From contig NZ_CP059493.1 of NCBI RefSeq assembly GCF_014042015.1, positions 1,922,001 to 1,986,000 of the forward strand: a stretch of DNA of 64,000 bases, read 5' to 3'. The position numbers were made by a program, and so were the translations under genes. The notes under the pieces were generated by a model. The model made no database searches, was not told the origin of the DNA, and saw nothing but the letters and a program-made list of their open reading frames with translations. Numbering within the stretch: position 1 is the first letter of the stretch; each line of letters opens with the position of its first letter. This DNA comes from Actinotalea sp. JY-7876. Lineage in GTDB: Bacteria; Actinomycetota; Actinomycetes; Actinomycetales; Cellulomonadaceae. Shown here piece after piece: positions 23,874-39,156 of the stretch.

Positions 23874-26153
23874 TCAGAGCGCGCCGTGGAACGTCCGCGA
23901 CAGCACGTCGAGCTGCTGCTCGCGCGTGAGCCGGACGAAGTTCACGGCGTACCCGGAGACCCGGATGGTCAGCTGCGGGTAGTTCTCCGGGTGCTCCATC
24001 GCGTCCTCGAGCGTCTCGCGGTTGAGCACGTTGATGTTCATGTGGAAGCCGTGGGAGACGTCGTACGCGTCGAGCAGACCGACGAGGTTCGTCACCTGCT
24101 CGTCACGGTTGCGACCGAGGCCCGAGGGCACGACCGTCGAGGTCAGGGAGATGCCGTCCTGGGCCTCGGAGTACGGCAGCTTCGCGACCGACAGCGCGCT
24201 GGCGAGCATGCCGTGCGAGTCGCGCCCGTTCATGGGGTTGGCGCCCGGGGCGAACGGCTCGCCGGCGCGGCGCCCGTCCGGCGTGTTGCCGGTGTGCTTG
24301 CCGTAGACGACGTTGGACGTGATGGTCAGGACCGACTGCGTGTGCTTCGCGTTGCGGTACGTCGGCTGGCGCCGCACCTTCTCCATGAAGTCGCGGACGA
24401 GCTCGACCGCGATGTCGTCGGCGCGGTCGTCGTCGTTGCCGTAGGTCGGGAACTCGCCCTCGACCTCGTAGTCCACGACGAGCCCGGTCTCGTCCCGGAC
24501 GGGACGCACCGTGGCGTACTTGATCGCCGACAGCGAGTCGGTCGCGACCGAGAGGCCGGCGATGCCGCACGCGAGCGTCCGCAGGACGGCCCGGTCGTGC
24601 AGGGCCATCTCGATGCGCTCGTACGCGTACTTGTCGTGGGACCAGTGGATGCAGTTCAGGGCGTCCACGTAGGTCTGGGCGAGCCAGTCGAGCAGCTTGT
24701 CATAGGCCGCCCGCACCTCGTCGTAGTCCAGCACGTCACCGGTGATCGGCGCGGCCAGCGGGGCGATCTGCTTGCCCGACACCTCGTCGCGGCCGCCGTT
24801 GATCGCGTACAGCAGGCCCTTGGCGAGGTTGACCCGCGCCCCGAAGAACTGCATCTGCTTGCCGACGGTCATCGCCGAGACGCAGCACGCGATGGCCGCG
24901 TCGTCGCCGCACTGCGAGCGGATGAGGTCGTCCGACTCGTACTGGATCGCGGACGTGTCGATGGAGACCTGGGCGCAGAACCGCTTGAAGCCCTCGGGGA
25001 GCTTGTGGCTCCAGAACACCGTGAGGTTCGGCTCCGGGGCCGGGCCCAGGTTGTACAGGGTCTGCAGGTAGCGGAAGGACGTGCGCGTCACGAGCGGCCG
25101 GCCGTCCTCGCCGAGGCCGCCGATCGACTCGGTGACCCACGTCGGGTCGCCCGAGAAGAGGGCGTCGTACTCGGGCGTGCGCAGGAAGCGGACGATGCGG
25201 AGCTTGATGACGAGGTCGTCGATGAGCTCCTGCGCCTGCTCCTCGGTGAGGCGCCCCGCGGCGAGGTCCCGCTCGAGGTAGATGTCGAGGAACGTCGACG
25301 TGCGGCCCAGCGACATGGCCGCGCCGTTCTGCTCCTTGACCGCGCCGAGGTAGGCGAAGTAGAGCCACTGGACGGCCTCGCGTGCCGTCCTCGCCGGCCG
25401 GGAGATGTCGTAGCCGTAGCTCGCGGCCATCTGCTTGAGCTCGCCGAGGGCGCGGATCTGCTCCGCGTTCTCCTCGCGCTCGCGGATGACGTCCTCGGTC
25501 GAACGCTCCATGTCGAGCTCGGCCCGCTCGAGCTTCTTCGCCTCGATCAGGGCGTCGACGCCGTAGAGCGGGACGCGACGGTAGTCGCCGATGATCCGGC
25601 CGCGGCCGTAGGCGTCCGGCAGGCCGGTGACGAGGTGCGAGCTGCGCGCGGCACGCACGTCGGGCGGGTAGACGTCGAAGACGCCGGCGTTGTGGGTCTT
25701 GCGGTACTCGGTGAAGATCTTCGCCGTCTCGGGGTCGGGCTCGTACCCGTAGGTCTTGAGGGCGTTCTCCACCATGCGCCAGCCGCCGTACGGCATGATC
25801 GCGCGCTTGAGCGGCGCGTCCGTCTGCAGGCCGACGATGAGCTCGTTGTCCTTGTCGATGTACCCGGGCGCGTGGGCGGTGATCGACGAGGGCGTCTTCG
25901 CGTCGACGTCGTAGACGCCGCGCTCGCGCTCGGCGGGGAACATCTCGCACAGCCGCTTCCAGATGCCCGTGGTGCGCTCGGTCGGCCCGGCGAGGAACGA
26001 CGCGTCGCCCGAGTACGGGGTGTAGTTGCGCTGGATGAAGTCCCGGACGTCGACCTGGTCCTGCCACGGACCCACGACGAAACCTTGCCACGCACGCTGC
26101 GGGGCGTCGGGCTCGGGCTGGACGACCGTTGTGGTGTCTGCGGTGATGGCCAT
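23874..26153 (-). CDS. pflB: Formate C-acetyltransferase (pyruvate formate-lyase)
   Basis: This glycyl-radical enzyme converts pyruvate and CoA to acetyl-CoA and formate in anaerobic mixed-acid fermentation. The 759 residues equal the E. coli PflB length. The catalytic cysteine pair is C423-C424 in AIACCVSAM. The radical glycine is G734 in [12 protein letters not shown], the expected distance from the C-terminus. Other family blocks are [25 protein letters not shown] and [19 protein letters not shown] 26153 has GGAGGAG about 9 bases upstream. Having pflB in an aerobic-type actinobacterial context fits facultative anaerobes such as Cellulomonas. Both active-site features are intact, so it should be functional with PflA. 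Confidence 0.97.
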   Translation of the reverse strand: MAITADTTTVVQPEPDAPQRAWQGFVVGPWQDQVDVRDFIQRNYTPYSGDASFLAGPTERTTGIWKRLCEMFPAERERGVYDVDAKTPSSITAHAPGYIDKDNELIVGLQTDAPLKRAIMPYGGWRMVENALKTYGYEPDPETAKIFTEYRKTHNAGVFDVYPPDVRAARSSHLVTGLPDAYGRGRIIGDYRRVPLYGVDALIEAKKLERAELDMERSTEDVIREREENAEQIRALGELKQMAASYGYDISRPARTAREAVQWLYFAYLGAVKEQNGAAMSLGRTSTFLDIYLERDLAAGRLTEEQAQELIDDLVIKLRIVRFLRTPEYDALFSGDPTWVTESIGGLGEDGRPLVTRTSFRYLQTLYNLGPAPEPNLTVFWSHKLPEGFKRFCAQVSIDTSAIQYESDDLIRSQCGDDAAIACCVSAMTVGKQMQFFGARVNLAKGLLYAINGGRDEVSGKQIAPLAAPITGDVLDYDEVRAAYDKLLDWLAQTYVDALNCIHWSHDKYAYERIEMALHDRAVLRTLACGIAGLSVATDSLSAIKYATVRPVRDETGLVVDYEVEGEFPTYGNDDDRADDIAVELVRDFMEKVRRQPTYRNAKHTQSVLTITSNVVYGKHTGNTPDGRRAGEPFAPGANPMNGRDSHGMLASALSVAKLPYSEAQDGISLTSTVVPSGLGRNRDEQVTNLVGLLDAYDVSHGFHMNINVLNRETLEDAMEHPENYPQLTIRVSGYAVNFVRLTREQQLDVLSRTFHGAL

Positions 26154-26195
26154 GCGCGCTGCGCTCCTCCGTGGTCGGTCTCTGACATCGTCGAC

Positions 26196-26227
26196 GCTAC
26201 GCGTCAATTCATGGGACGACCTGGGAC
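26196..26227 (-). promoter_or_regulatory. pflB upstream region with shared pfl motif and repeated GTCCCA
   Basis: On the minus strand GTCCCA occurs twice exactly 10 bases apart (26227-26222 and 26217-26212). The second copy is part of TCGTCCCATGA, identical to the site before pflA. A TAGCGT hexamer follows further downstream and could be the -10 box, with TTGACG between. This is a candidate operator for an oxygen- or redox-responsive regulator. Confidence 0.5.
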
Positions 26228-26261
26228 CTTCGACTCCTCGTGCCGGTCGAGGGCCCACGGC

Positions 26262-30338
<4,077 letters not shown>

Positions 30339-30366
30339 CCGCGGGGCGCATTCGCGTCCCCGCCCC

Positions 30367-30372
30367 TAGGCT
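30367..30372 (+). promoter_or_regulatory. Candidate -10 hexamer (TAGGCT) of the amidotransferase
   Basis: TAGGCT is followed by 6 bases and GTG 30379. Confidence 0.5.
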
Positions 30373-30378
30373 CGGCCC

Positions 30379-31140
30379 GTGACCCCCGAGCGCCCCACCA
30401 CCCGCGAGGCGGGCGCGCGCCGGGGTCGGCACCGTCACCGGCCCACGCGGCCGGTCCTCGTGCTCCAGCACGCGCCGTGGGAGGGGCCGGGACTGGTGGC
30501 CCGCGTGCTCGGCGACCACCAGCGCACCACGCGGATCGTCCTCGACGAGGAGCACCCGGACCTGCCGGCGCCGGCAGACCTCGCGGGAGTCGTCGTCATG
30601 GGCGGCCCGATGAGCGCCGACGACGACGAGCGCTACCCCGGCCTGCGCGCCGAGCGCCGGCTGCTCGCGGACGCCGTGGACGCCGACGTGCCGGTGCTGG
30701 GCATCTGCCTCGGGATGCAGCTGCTCGCCCGCGCCCTCGGCGCACCCGTGCACCGGGCCCACGGCACCGAGATCGGGTTCGCCCCGGTCGAGGTGGTCGA
30801 GCACGACCCGGTCCTGGCGCCCCTCGGGCAGCGGCCCACCGTGCTGCACTGGCACAGCGACGCCGCCGACCTGCCGACGGGCGCGACGCTCCTCGCGAGC
30901 ACGCCCGCGACCCCGGTGCAGGCGTTCCGGGCCGGCAGCGCGCTCGGGCTCCAGTTCCACCTGGAGGTCGACGCCGACCTCCTGCGCACCTGGCTCGCGA
31001 CCCCCGAGATGGCGACGGACCTGGCCACGCACCGCGTCCGCGACCTCGCCGCCCGGGCACCCGCGGTGCTGGGCACGCTCGTCCCGCCGGCCCTCGCGGG
31101 GCTCGAGCGGTTCGCCGCCGCGGCGGCGGCGCGCGGCTGA
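30379..31140 (+). CDS. Class I glutamine amidotransferase-like protein
   Basis: This 253-residue stand-alone GATase1 domain has the nucleophile elbow VLGICLGMQLL with C110, and FHLEVD carries the catalytic His and Glu. VVVMGGPMSADDDERYPGL is the oxyanion region, as in the GuaA-like amidotransferases often annotated GMP synthase glutamine amidotransferase domain. Without a synthase domain, members act as gamma-glutamyl hydrolases or partner with unknown acceptors. The N-terminal 25 residues are Arg-rich. GTG 30379 is 6 bases after TAGGCT. It converges with the AlkZ-family gene, only 12 bases away. Confidence 0.85.
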   Translation: MTPERPTTREAGARRGRHRHRPTRPVLVLQHAPWEGPGLVARVLGDHQRTTRIVLDEEHPDLPAPADLAGVVVMGGPMSADDDERYPGLRAERRLLADAVDADVPVLGICLGMQLLARALGAPVHRAHGTEIGFAPVEVVEHDPVLAPLGQRPTVLHWHSDAADLPTGATLLASTPATPVQAFRAGSALGLQFHLEVDADLLRTWLATPEMATDLATHRVRDLAARAPAVLGTLVPPALAGLERFAAAAAARG

Positions 31141-31152
31141 CCGCCGCGCGTC

Positions 31153-32253
31153 CTATCCCGGGGCGCCGGCCGCCGCCTTGACCACCAGCTCGTGGTCAAG
31201 GCCAAGGAACGCCCCGTACCGGGCGGCGCCGGCCGCCAGCGCCCGGTGCGCGGACGGCGCGAGGGGCGCGAACGGGTCGACCTCGAACCGGACCCGCGCC
31301 CCGGTCGTCCGCCGCATCCAGCCCACCATCTGGCCGTCGACCAGGGCCATACCGGTGCTGGCCTCGCGCCCGCGCGGCACGCGACCCGCGGTGTCGAGGA
31401 GCCTGCGGGTGTCCTGGTAGCCGCGGTAGGTCTCGTCGAAGATCTGCAGCAGGTGCCCGTCGGGACGGGGCGGCGACGTCGGTGCGGCGCCGCCCGGCGC
31501 GTGCCAGTACGTGCGCCCCTCGTGGACGAACGACTCCAGCCGGTCCCGCACCACACCGATCCCCCGCCGCACCTGCGTGACGGTGACCGTCGCCCAGTAC
31601 GCGAGGTCACGCTCGGTCGCGGGGCCATGGCCCGCGAAGTACCGCCACGCGAGCTCGCCGAGCGCCTCGTCGCGCTCGCGGGGCGCCGTCGGTGGCACCC
31701 GGTCCTCGAACCGCGCGTAGGTGTGACGCCCGTCGGCGGGACGCCCGCTGCACACCAGGCGGTCGGTCTCCGCGAGCCCCATGAGCAGCATCAGCGCGCG
31801 TCCCGAGATCGGCACCCCCCGGTGGGCGAGCGCCGTGGCCACCTGCTCGCGGGTGCTGTGGGGTGCGGCACCGAGGACGTCGACGACGTCGGCGAGCGCT
31901 CGGTCCGTCCGCCCGGGCGACCAGCCCTCGTCCGCGAGCTGCCGCGTGAACAGCGGCCGGATCGCGGGCGCGGTGAGCGCGACGAGCCAGCCCACGTCGG
32001 CCGCGGACACGAAGTGCCACGTGGGGCGCAGGACGTGGGTGCGGATCACCGCGCCGCTGTCGAGCAGTCCCGCCAGGTCGGTGGCCTCACGCGCGACGGT
32101 CCGCGACGCCACGCCCCAGGCCGCCTGCGCGGGGTTCTCCGCCTGCACGGCGAGCAGCCCTGCGACGACGCCGGTCGCGGACGCGGCGTGCGGGGCGGCG
32201 AGGCGCTGGGTCACCAGTCGCCACCGTGCCAGGTCGGCGTCGGTCGTGGACAC
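31153..32253 (-). CDS. Winged-helix DNA-binding protein of the AlkZ/AlkX (HTH_42) family
   Basis: This 366-residue member of the HTH_42 family contains bacterial DNA glycosylases that excise bulky or cross-linked bases (AlkZ, YcaQ/AlkX). Family landmarks are WRLVTQRLAAP at the N-terminus, GLLAVQAENPAQAAWGVASR, HVLRPTWHFVSAADVGWL, and a C-terminal barrel-like region (GHLLQIFDETYRGYQ, VRFEVDPFAPL). The catalytic Q-phi-Q or Q-phi-D tripeptide of characterised glycosylases aligns with Q37-A38-E39, an unusual acidic variant, so activity is uncertain. GTG 32253 is preceded by a minus-strand TAGGCT at 6 bases. Repair of alkylated DNA is an inference from family membership. Confidence 0.78.
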   Translation of the reverse strand: MSTTDADLARWRLVTQRLAAPHAASATGVVAGLLAVQAENPAQAAWGVASRTVAREATDLAGLLDSGAVIRTHVLRPTWHFVSAADVGWLVALTAPAIRPLFTRQLADEGWSPGRTDRALADVVDVLGAAPHSTREQVATALAHRGVPISGRALMLLMGLAETDRLVCSGRPADGRHTYARFEDRVPPTAPRERDEALGELAWRYFAGHGPATERDLAYWATVTVTQVRRGIGVVRDRLESFVHEGRTYWHAPGGAAPTSPPRPDGHLLQIFDETYRGYQDTRRLLDTAGRVPRGREASTGMALVDGQMVGWMRRTTGARVRFEVDPFAPLAPSAHRALAAGAARYGAFLGLDHELVVKAAAGAPG

Positions 32254-32259
32254 CCCCCG

Positions 32260-32265
32260 AGCCTA
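32260..32265 (-). promoter_or_regulatory. Candidate -10 hexamer (TAGGCT) of the AlkZ-family gene
   Basis: Minus-strand TAGGCT lies 6 bases before GTG 32253. Confidence 0.5.
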
Positions 32266-32307
32266 GGCACACCGGCCGGCCCCGCCCAGGGCCGCTTCCG
32301 TGGTCCC

Positions 32308-32625
32308 TCAGACCACCGGCGCGTGATCCCGGATCGCCGCGACGACCTTCGCGAGGTTCTTCTTGTTCTTGCCGAAGTCGATCAGCGTGGTGGGCAGCGC
32401 GCTCTCGCTGTGCAGGTGCACGACCGAGCCGTGCGTCCCGTGACCGATCGTGGCGCGGATCTTCTCGCCCCAGCTCGCCCAGCTCACCCCGACGGTGCCG
32501 TTCATGATGCCGCCGCCCCCGGCAACGCCCTCGAGCCCGGCCTGCACGAAGGCCTGGTAGACCGCTGCCTCCGCCTGCTCCGGCGGAAGCGCCACCTCGA
32601 TGATCTGGGTTGCCGAGCCTGCCAC
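32308..32625 (-). CDS. Small conserved-looking protein of unknown function
   Basis: This 105-residue soluble protein starts at GTG 32625 with a clear GGAGG 5 bases upstream, one of the better ribosome binding sites here. It begins with a beta strand (TQIIEVALPP), a helix (EQAEAAVYQAFVQAGL), a Gly-rich turn (GVAGGGG), then strands GTVGVSWASWGEKIRATIG and GSVVHLHSESALPTTLIDFGKN. A C-terminal basic helix (KKNLAKVVAAIRDH) follows. The beta-alpha-beta layout with a closing helix recalls small ligand-binding sandwiches, but I do not recognise the family. It lies between acnA and the AlkZ-family gene; the latter has its own promoter-like site. Confidence 0.65.
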   Translation of the reverse strand: MAGSATQIIEVALPPEQAEAAVYQAFVQAGLEGVAGGGGIMNGTVGVSWASWGEKIRATIGHGTHGSVVHLHSESALPTTLIDFGKNKKNLAKVVAAIRDHAPVV

Positions 32626-32726
32626 TGGTCCTCCTTCGCCGGGTGCCGCGCCGGCTCCTGCCGGTCGCGCGACGAGGAGACTGCCACACGGCACGCGCGA
32701 CCGCGAGCGGACACCCCGGGACGACG

Positions 32727-32759
32727 CGGGCCGCCGCCACCAGCGGTGGCGACGGCCCG
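32727..32759 (-). terminator. Strong terminator hairpin downstream of acnA
   Basis: CGGGCCG pairs with CGGCCCG, and inside it CGCCACC pairs with GGTGGCG around an AGC loop, separated by one C/A mismatch (14 pairs). It begins 31 bases after the acnA stop on the minus strand. Confidence 0.7.
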
Positions 32760-32790
32760 GGTCGAGCGTCCTGCGGCCCTCAGGCGGGCG

Positions 32791-35613
<2,823 letters not shown>

Positions 35614-35714
35614 GGCTGCTCCTTCGTGGTTCGTCCCCCGCGGGACGGCGATCGCCGGCAGGGGTTGCGGCGGGTCGTGGGACCCGCCGCGGACGTCCGC
35701 AGACCTCTGCGGGC

Positions 35715-35720
35715 AGGCTA
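35715..35720 (-). promoter_or_regulatory. Candidate -10 hexamer (TAGCCT) of acnA
   Basis: Minus-strand TAGCCT would give a leader of about 95 bases before GTG 35613, with the palindrome at 35740-35763 lying just upstream in the -35 region. The assignment rests on the hexamer and the position relative to the palindrome. Confidence 0.35.
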
Positions 35721-35739
35721 TCTCGCAGCCGCTCCGCCG

Positions 35740-35763
35740 AGATATCTCGACGTCAAGATATCT
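35740..35763. promoter_or_regulatory. 24-base near-perfect palindrome upstream of acnA (operator candidate)
   Basis: AGATATCT occurs at 35740-35747 and again at 35756-35763, separated by CGACGTCA. Each octamer is itself a palindrome, the inner GACGTC is another, and the whole element is symmetric except for one mismatched pair. AT-rich octamers are very rare in this 74% GC sequence. The element touches the stop codon of the methyltransferase gene and precedes acnA, so it probably binds a dimeric or paired-dimer repressor. Confidence 0.65.
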
Positions 35764-37100
35764 TACCCTGCCGACGGCGGGGCATCGAGCGGCGAGCGGT
35801 CCAGGACCGCCACGCACTCGACGTGGTGGGTCATCGGGAACAGGTCGAACGCGCGCAGGTCGCCGAGCGCGTAGCCGTGTCCCGCGAGGTACGCGACGTC
35901 GCGGGCCAGCGCCGCGGGGTCGCACGCCACGTAGACGATGCGCTCGGGCTCCAGGGCCGCGATCGCGGCCACCACGTCGCGCCCCGCGCCGACGCGCGGC
36001 GGGTCCAGCACCACCACGTCGGCGCGCGCGACGGCACCGGAGGCCAGCACGCCGGCCACCGGCCCGTGGTGCAGCTCGACCTGGGGGTGCTCGTGGACGT
36101 TGCGGCGCGCATCCTTGACCGCGCGCTCGTCGCCCTCGACCGCGACGACGCGTCCGGCGTCGCCGACCAGGTCCGCGAGGGGCAGCGTGAGCAGGCCGGC
36201 ACCGGAGTACAGGTCCACGACGGTGGCGCCGGGACGCTCCCCCACGGCGCGGACGACCGCCTCCGCGAGCACGGTGGGCGCCGCGCGGTGGACCTGCCAG
36301 AAGCCGTCACCCGCGACCCGCCACGTGTAGGTCCGCCCGGCGACCTGCGCGCGCTCGCGCACCGCGGTGCGGGCGTTGGGCCGCCGGTCGGCGCCCTTCT
36401 CGGTCCACGGCTCGCCGTCGACCACGACGAGCGGCGCGTCGCCGCCCACGGGCGCGACGGCGGTGATCCGCGCCCCGGCGGGCCACCGGCGCTCGAACAG
36501 GCCAAGCCCTCGGATCTCGTCGACCGCGAGCGGCATGTCCGTCAGCGGCACGACCTCGTGCGTGCGGGGCCGGTGCATGCCGGCGCGGCCCTGGCCGTCG
36601 ACGACCAGCTCGACGCGCGTGCGCCATCCCCAGCCGCCCGCGTCGTCGTCGCCCGGTGCCGGCTCGACGACGACGTCGCGCTCGAGGTGCGCGAGGCGGC
36701 GCAGCTGCTCGGCGACGACGGCCGCCTTCCACCGCCGCTGCGCGGGCAGCGCGACGTGCGCGAGGTCCGCGCCGCCGACGCCGCCGGGGCCGGCCTGCTC
36801 CCACGTCACCGGGACGCGGTCCGGGCTCGCCTCGAGCACCTCCACGGCGTCCGCGCGCCAGAACGTCGCCCCCTCGCGGCCGTCCGTCACCACGGCCCGC
36901 ACCGTCTCCCCCGGCAGGCTGTGGCTGACGAACACCACCCGGCCCTCGTGGCGCGCGACGCAGATGCCGCCGTGCGCGACGGGGCCGACCTCGAGGACGA
37001 CGTGCTCGCCGTCGTGCTCGCCGGGCCCGCGCGGGGGGCGCGCGGCACGGGACGGCCGGGGGCGGGGCGTGCGGCCGGGACGCCGCTGCGGCCCGGTCAC
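35763..37100 (-). CDS. TRAM-domain class I SAM-dependent RNA methyltransferase (TrmA/RumA family)
   Basis: This 445-residue predicted uracil-C5 RNA methyltransferase acts on 23S rRNA or tRNA; the target is not predictable. An N-terminal basic tail is followed by a TRAM/OB domain (about 30-95: [32 protein letters not shown]). The SAM-binding motif is [20 protein letters not shown] with [22 protein letters not shown] is the substrate loop, and [18 protein letters not shown] holds the catalytic Cys and the family's ARD. The iron-sulfur cysteines of RlmD are absent. GTG 37100 overlaps the upstream transporter stop by 4 bases. The same pairing (methyltransferase after the membrane carrier) exists in M. 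tuberculosis Rv2689c-Rv2690c. Confidence 0.88.
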   Translation of the reverse strand: MTGPQRRPGRTPRPRPSRAARPPRGPGEHDGEHVVLEVGPVAHGGICVARHEGRVVFVSHSLPGETVRAVVTDGREGATFWRADAVEVLEASPDRVPVTWEQAGPGGVGGADLAHVALPAQRRWKAAVVAEQLRRLAHLERDVVVEPAPGDDDAGGWGWRTRVELVVDGQGRAGMHRPRTHEVVPLTDMPLAVDEIRGLGLFERRWPAGARITAVAPVGGDAPLVVVDGEPWTEKGADRRPNARTAVRERAQVAGRTYTWRVAGDGFWQVHRAAPTVLAEAVVRAVGERPGATVVDLYSGAGLLTLPLADLVGDAGRVVAVEGDERAVKDARRNVHEHPQVELHHGPVAGVLASGAVARADVVVLDPPRVGAGRDVVAAIAALEPERIVYVACDPAALARDVAYLAGHGYALGDLRAFDLFPMTHHVECVAVLDRSPLDAPPSAG

Positions 37101-39076
37101 GGCGTGGTCCCCTGCTGCGCGACCTGCACGGACGACTCCAGCTGCCACGGCACGGAGGCCACGACGACGCCCGGCGTGAACAGCAGCCGGCCCTTGAGGC
37201 GCAGTGCGCTCTGATTGTGCAAGAGGTGCTCCCACCAGTGCCCGACGACGTACTCGGGGATGTAGACGACGACCAGGTCGCGAGGACTCTCGCGCCGGAT
37301 GGACTTGACGTAGCCGAGGATCGGCCGGGTGATCTCGCGGAACGGCGAGTCGAGGACCTTGAGCGCCACGGGCAGGCCGAGCCGCTCCCACTCCTCGCGC
37401 AGCGTCGCCACGTCCTGCGGCTCCACGCTGACGGTCACGGCCTCCAGCACGGACGGGCGCGACGCCCGCGCGTACGCGATCGCCCGCATGGTCGGCTTGT
37501 GGAGCCGCGAGACCAGCACGATCGCATGGACCCGGCTCGGCAGCGCACGCGCCGCGGCCTCGTCGTCGCCCAGCGCGAGCTCGCGCTGCACCGAGTCGTA
37601 GTGGCGCCGGATGCCCTGCATGAGGACGAAGACGACGGCCATCGCGAGGATCGCGATCCACGCGCCCCGCGTGAACTTGGTGACGAGCACGACCACCAGG
37701 ACCGTGCCCGTCAGGCCGAGGCCGACGGCGTTGATCGCGCGGGACCGGCGCATGTGCGCCCGGGCCCGGGCCTCCGGCTCGGTGCGGAGCTCGCGGTTCC
37801 AGTGCCGCACCATGCCGAGCTGGCTGAGCGTGAACGAGACGAAGACGCCGACGATGTAGAGCTGGATCAGCCGGGTGACCTGGGCGTCGAACGCCCAGAT
37901 GAGGACGATCGCCCCGGCGGCCAGCGTGAGGATGCCGTTGGAGAAGGCGAGCCGGTCGCCGCGCGTGTGCAGCTGGCGCGGCAGGAAGCCGTCCCGCGCC
38001 AGGATGGACCCGAGCACCGGGAAGCCGTTGAACGCCGTGTTGGCGGCGAGCACGAGGATCAGCCCCGTCACGACGGCCACGAACACGACGAGCCACGGCG
38101 CCCCGGCGAAGATCGTCTCCGACAGCTGCACGATCACCGGGTGCTGCACGTAGTCCTCGCCGACGGGGACGCCGTCGCGGAGCAGCTGCTCCGCGGGGAA
38201 CTCGACGTAGTGGACGTGCGTGGCCTGGGCCAGCAGCAGGATCGACATGATGAACGTCGTCGACAGCGCGCCCAGCAGGAGCAGCGTGGTGGCGGCGTTG
38301 CGGCTCTTGGGCTTGGTGAAGGCCGGCACGCCGTTGCTGATGGCCTCGACCCCGGTGAGGGCGGCGCTGCCGGACGCGAACGCGCGCAGCACGAGCAGCG
38401 CGCCGCCCAGCCCGACGAGGCCGGCCTCGTACCCGGCCTCCGGCAGCACCTCGAGCGAGGCCGTCTCCGCGAGCGGCAGCGTCCCGGTCGCCGCCTTGAC
38501 GGCGCCGACGATCGCGAGCGTCCCGAGCGCCGCCATGAACAGGTAGGTGGGGACCGCGAACGCCCGGCCGGACTCCTTGACCCCGCGCAGGTTGGCCAGG
38601 GCCAGGAGCAGCACCACGCCGACGGCGACCGGCACCTCGTGCCCGCGCAGGGCCGGGATCGCCGACGCGGCGTACTGGGCGCCCGAGGAGATCGACACCG
38701 CCACGGTCAGCACGTAGTCCACGAGCAGGGCGCTCGCGACGGAGACGCCCGCCCGCGGGCCGAGGTTGACGGTCGCGACCTCGTAGTCGCCGCCCCCCGA
38801 CGGGTACGCGTGGACGTTCTGCCGGTACGACGCGACGACGACTCCGAGGACCACGGCGACCGCCACGCCCACCCAGGGCGAGACGAGCGTCGCGCCGAGA
38901 CCCGCGATCGCGAGGGTCAGCAGGATCTCGTCCGGGGCGTACGCGACGGAGGACAGGGCGTCCGAGGCGAAGACCGGCAGGGCGATGCGCTTCGGCAGGA
39001 GCGTGTGGCCGAGCCGGTCGCTGCGGACCGGCCGGCCCAGCAGCAGACGTTTCGCCGCATCCGCGATGTCCGACAC
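37097..39076 (-). CDS. KimA-type potassium transporter (APC/KUP-like fold)
   Basis: This 659-residue membrane protein would usually be annotated amino acid permease, but it matches B. subtilis KimA (YdaO), a proton-coupled potassium importer, over the whole length I can recall. Matching blocks are FASDALSSVAYAPDEIL, SYRQNVHAYPSGGGDYEV, LLVDYVLTVAVSISSG, FASGSAALTGVEAISNG, LVLAANTAFNGFPVLG, RGDRLAFSNGI and YIVGVFVSFTLSQLGM. About 12 membrane helices end near residue 475. The soluble C-terminal part (about 500-659) includes VHAIVLVSRLHKPTMRA and HWWEHLLHNQSALRLK, like the dimerising cytosolic domain of KimA. GTG 39076 lies 8 bases after TAGGAT. Two TrkA genes are divergent across 80 bases, supporting a potassium role. 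Confidence 0.8.
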   Translation of the reverse strand: MSDIADAAKRLLLGRPVRSDRLGHTLLPKRIALPVFASDALSSVAYAPDEILLTLAIAGLGATLVSPWVGVAVAVVLGVVVASYRQNVHAYPSGGGDYEVATVNLGPRAGVSVASALLVDYVLTVAVSISSGAQYAASAIPALRGHEVPVAVGVVLLLALANLRGVKESGRAFAVPTYLFMAALGTLAIVGAVKAATGTLPLAETASLEVLPEAGYEAGLVGLGGALLVLRAFASGSAALTGVEAISNGVPAFTKPKSRNAATTLLLLGALSTTFIMSILLLAQATHVHYVEFPAEQLLRDGVPVGEDYVQHPVIVQLSETIFAGAPWLVVFVAVVTGLILVLAANTAFNGFPVLGSILARDGFLPRQLHTRGDRLAFSNGILTLAAGAIVLIWAFDAQVTRLIQLYIVGVFVSFTLSQLGMVRHWNRELRTEPEARARAHMRRSRAINAVGLGLTGTVLVVVLVTKFTRGAWIAILAMAVVFVLMQGIRRHYDSVQRELALGDDEAAARALPSRVHAIVLVSRLHKPTMRAIAYARASRPSVLEAVTVSVEPQDVATLREEWERLGLPVALKVLDSPFREITRPILGYVKSIRRESPRDLVVVYIPEYVVGHWWEHLLHNQSALRLKGRLLFTPGVVVASVPWQLESSVQVAQQGTTP

Positions 39077-39084
39077 GATCCACC

Positions 39085-39090
39085 ATCCTA
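39085..39090 (-). promoter_or_regulatory. Candidate -10 hexamer (TAGGAT) of the KimA-like gene
   Basis: Minus-strand TAGGAT lies 8 bases before GTG 39076, allowing a leader of one or two bases at most. On the other strand TATACC (39141-39146) lies upstream of trkA. Confidence 0.4.
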
Positions 39091-39156
39091 GGGCCGCAGG
39101 GGCCGCCCACGGGCGTCGGGCGCCGTCGCGGCGCCGGAGGTATACCGTCACCATCT

